Shown in pieces: positions 61,297 through 64,000 of a stretch of 64,000 nt of DNA. The notes beneath the pieces were generated by a model that was not told the origin of the DNA, made no database searches, and worked only from the letters and a program-made list of their open reading frames with translations. Source of the stretch: a virus; the IMG/VR virus record IMGVR_UViG_3300045972_000132, positions 1 to 64,000 of that record; one strand, given 5' to 3'. The first letter of the stretch is position 1, and every line of letters starts with the position of its first letter. A program made the translations under genes and the position numbers.

Positions 61297-64000
61297 TTGG
61301 CCGCTATTCTTCTAAATACCTTCGCAACATCAGCGGTATCGGTTCAATACAAAGAGCCGTATCTAACTGATGCTATCAATAACAAGTTATCCGTCGTGGT
61401 TCCTACTGGAATCTACGAAGGGTTTGTCATGATCGGCAGTTCCGTCAACACGATACAACTTCTCACCGAAGTAGGGACCAATGGGACTGCATCTAGTCTA
61501 GCAATCGTCAGGGATGCCACTAACGGTAGAACCCTTACTGTCTCTAGTTCTAGCGTTATTACCTTCGATACTACCCCTGTAGGTAATGCCAACGATGTAG
61601 TATTCGTACTAGAAGCTTCCTATGCTGCTTCTGGAAACCGATCTGTTGTAGTAAACGCCTACTCTGCTTCAGATTGGGCCGCACTAACTAGTGCTCAAAA
61701 ACTTCCTCTTGTGGTCCTAGGAACTGCCAATACTCTAGTGGGTGGCACTCCATTTGTAAAACTTTCGGGTAGAACTGAAGCTTGGGATAGAACTTCAAAA
61801 TATGCCATCCCTATGGTTAACGTGGTTAAGAACTCGGGGTTTGAACTAGGACAAGCTAGTGCAACTTCAAACGTCCGTAGAATACCATTTTGGGATTATT
61901 CTTCAAGTGGAACCTCCTCATACCCTGCGGTTTCAACCACTTCGGCTACAGGTAATTATTCTCTAGTAGTTCACTCAAATCAATTAACCGGCTCCACCAA
62001 CTTTTCTGCTTCAATTTCCCAGAAGTTAAATATCCCAGTTGTAGCGGGAGATCTTTTACGACTTAAGTATTCTAAACGGACATTAATTGCTAGCACTTCT
62101 GGTGGTGCTGTTGGAATTGTCTACCTATATTTCGACAACGCTTCCGTCATCGTATCCACGTTTACCTTTTCATCCACAGATGCATCCTTTGTAACTACGG
62201 ATATATTTGGAGCGGTACCTGCCGGGGCTAAGTCTCTAACTTCCATTAGCATTGATTTAACTGGCTATGTGTTTCCGGCTTTTACCGGGGACGCAATCCT
62301 ATTCGACTCAGTTCAAGTTCTAATGCGCCCAAGTGTTGCTCAACGGGATCCAATTAACCAGACCCAAATTGGAATCCCCCAGTTCGCAAGCTCACTAACT
62401 TTGGATAATGGTTCTGGGATAACCTTCGGAACTGGAGCCACTAGATTATATTCAGATGGGACCAATCTTGTAATCGCTGATCCCGATGGAACCTCTAGTA
62501 CTCAACCTGCTATTGATGCTAAGGGTCAATTACTAGTTGCTAAGAATGCGGTAATCAATTCTAGTGCAGCGGCTGGAAACGGCCTCACGGTTAGTTCCGG
62601 GGCGACGGGAAATGGTATCGTTGCTTCTGGCGGTGCTACTTCAGGTGCCGGTGGTGTATTTACCGGTGGCCCTACCTCAGCAGGTGTTGCATCTACAGGT
62701 GGCTCTGGCGGCTCCGGTGTTCAAGGTACTGGTGGTACTGGCAATGCTGCGGGCATATCGGGTCAAGGTTCTGGTAACGGCTCTGGTGTTCAAGGCACAG
62801 GCGGTCCCACAGTCGGTGCCCATGGTTTAACTGGTACCGGTGGAGCCTCGGGTGGATACGGCTTAAACGCAGTCGGTACTGGTGGATTCTCCGGTTTAAA
62901 TGCAGTTGGTAGCGGAAGTGCGGCTGGTGCCACCTTCACTGGTGGAACCACCACTGGAGCGCCTGGATTAACCGCATCAGGCGGTCCCACTGGTGGTCCA
63001 GGAGCCACTTTTCAGGCGATTGGTTCTAATCCCGGCATTTCTGTTACCGGTGGAACTAGAGGTGGAGTATTTACAGGATACATCGGTATAGAGGCTACGG
63101 GTAGTGGCACGGGTAGTGGCGCTGTCCTCACGGGTGGAAATACTCTTGGTGGATACGGAGCCATCATAAATTCTGGAACCTCCGGTGGAACAGCGATTCT
63201 AGCTTCCGCTGCTATCTCTGGGACCAACACTGGCGATGGTATTCAAGCCTCTGGTGCCTACACAGGAGTTGGTGGTAGATTTACTGGTGGAAGTGCCGGT
63301 CAAGGTGTTATAGTTTCAGGAACTGCTGGTGGTACTTTCACAGGGTCATCAAGCTATGGAATTTCCGCTTCTGCTGGTGGAAGTGCGACCGGAGGATTAT
63401 TCAGTAGTGCTGCGGGAATTGGGGCATTTGGACAAGGTGGTTCATCGGGAGGCTTCACTGGAAAACAAGGTCTAATGGCTCAAGCGGGAGCTTCTCCTGC
63501 AAAGGGAGCATTGAATCTAGTCTCTCAATCCACTCCGATAAATCCGGATCAAGGGGACGTTTGGTATGATGGTACTAGCCTTGTAGTTAAGACTCCAGCC
63601 TCTCAAAACTATATTCTATCTACTCCTGCTAGTAATAGTTATTGGGGGCCTATAAATTCTGGTGTTGTCGATACTACAAGTCCCTCTTATGCATCAGTTT
63701 GTTCCACTTCTATATCCTTACTAGAGCCTAAAATTGTTCTTGTGATTCTTCAGCCCACTGCAAGCTTAGTTCATAGCATCTCACTCGGTGGTGCCACCTC
63801 TGCAACATTTAGAATCACCGCCGGTGGATTCGAAATAACATCGTGGACTCTAGGCTCTACGGAACCTATCCCTAAATCATACTCATTTATATGTTCAGGA
63901 TTGCCCTCTGGAACTAATACCGTCTCTTTTGACGTTAAAGGTCCGGGTGGCCCGCACATTATTGTAAGCAACATCACTATGTATGTTAAAGCTCTAGCTT
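61297..64000 (+). CDS. Second glycine-rich fibre, N-terminal and middle parts (runs off the window)
   Basis: A TTG start with AGAGG 6 bases upstream opens a frame of 901 codons with no stop to the window edge, so the C-terminus is missing. The N-terminal part (about 1-180) is beta-rich and probably an attachment domain. A second domain (180-345) resembles a carbohydrate-binding beta-sandwich. Residues about 420-735 are Gly repeats of the GxGGxFTGG/GVQGTGG type. Then comes a DQGDVWYDGTSLVV segment like that of the other glycine-rich fibre. The gene was recognised from its continuous frame only. Confidence 0.72.
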   Translation, partial: MAAILLNTFATSAVSVQYKEPYLTDAINNKLSVVVPTGIYEGFVMIGSSVNTIQLLTEVGTNGTASSLAIVRDATNGRTLTVSSSSVITFDTTPVGNANDVVFVLEASYAASGNRSVVVNAYSASDWAALTSAQKLPLVVLGTANTLVGGTPFVKLSGRTEAWDRTSKYAIPMVNVVKNSGFELGQASATSNVRRIPFWDYSSSGTSSYPAVSTTSATGNYSLVVHSNQLTGSTNFSASISQKLNIPVVAGDLLRLKYSKRTLIASTSGGAVGIVYLYFDNASVIVSTFTFSSTDASFVTTDIFGAVPAGAKSLTSISIDLTGYVFPAFTGDAILFDSVQVLMRPSVAQRDPINQTQIGIPQFASSLTLDNGSGITFGTGATRLYSDGTNLVIADPDGTSSTQPAIDAKGQLLVAKNAVINSSAAAGNGLTVSSGATGNGIVASGGATSGAGGVFTGGPTSAGVASTGGSGGSGVQGTGGTGNAAGISGQGSGNGSGVQGTGGPTVGAHGLTGTGGASGGYGLNAVGTGGFSGLNAVGSGSAAGATFTGGTTTGAPGLTASGGPTGGPGATFQAIGSNPGISVTGGTRGGVFTGYIGIEATGSGTGSGAVLTGGNTLGGYGAIINSGTSGGTAILASAAISGTNTGDGIQASGAYTGVGGRFTGGSAGQGVIVSGTAGGTFTGSSSYGISASAGGSATGGLFSSAAGIGAFGQGGSSGGFTGKQGLMAQAGASPAKGALNLVSQSTPINPDQGDVWYDGTSLVVKTPASQNYILSTPASNSYWGPINSGVVDTTSPSYASVCSTSISLLEPKIVLVILQPTASLVHSISLGGATSATFRITAGGFEITSWTLGSTEPIPKSYSFICSGLPSGTNTVSFDVKGPGGPHIIVSNITMYVKALA

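Noticed and set aside
1-64000. tRNA genes and a lysogeny module
   Set aside because: No cloverleaf-like sequence, integrase, attachment site or typical CI-type repressor was found by eye; a tRNA scan was not possible here.

Overview
The window is part of the genome of a large contractile-tailed (myovirus-type) phage. It shows terminase, portal, prohead protease, gp23-like capsid protein, sheath, tube, tape measure and T4-type baseplate genes in the usual order. Promoters look like bacterial sigma-70 promoters, several of them extended -10, and a lipobox protein with a C-terminal membrane segment suggests a Gram-negative host. The host cannot be named from the sequence. No tRNA, rRNA, CRISPR array or integrase was seen. 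No gene-free stretch exceeds 300 bases.

1-8.5 kb, mostly minus strand: nucleic-acid and housekeeping genes. They include the N-terminal part of a replication-initiator-like protein with iteron-like repeats in its own gene, a MoxR/CobS-type AAA+ ATPase with a VWA partner, a KH-domain protein, an Nmad1-like protein, a CCA-adding enzyme and an RlaP-type nucleotidyltransferase. A plus-strand Hsp20-like gene lies between the two minus-strand operons, and its promoter faces the promoter of one of them.

8.5-14.5 kb: a DEDD exonuclease with no leader, low-complexity proteins, a candidate unimolecular spanin, a Pth2-like protein and a macro-domain protein.

14.6-24.7 kb: the head module (small and large terminase, portal, acidic prohead protein with a likely -1 frameshift extension, protease-scaffold fusion, capsid), closed by a strong terminator.

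24.7-31.2 kb: neck and connector genes interrupted by three unrelated selfish-type nucleases: a LAGLIDADG enzyme, a GNAT/PD-(D/E)XK/zinc-finger fusion and an endonuclease VII-like HNH enzyme.

31.3-46.2 kb: the tail and baseplate module. The tail assembly chaperone has a clear -1 frameshift site. A small gene in this module encodes a zinc-finger protein with two ribbon-helix-helix-like units.

46.2-64 kb: the host-recognition region. It holds two related beta-helix spikes, two glycine-rich fibres, a duplicated two-gene cassette, and a baseplate protein that ends in an NHL-like beta-propeller.

The most novel signal is a family of five 18-bp inverted repeats (consensus TACTTCA-N4-TGAAGTA). In four of them the right arm runs into the -10 box of a late-region promoter. 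The best palindrome sits in the promoter of the double ribbon-helix-helix gene, which suggests a phage-encoded, self-regulated regulon. This is inference and needs binding data.
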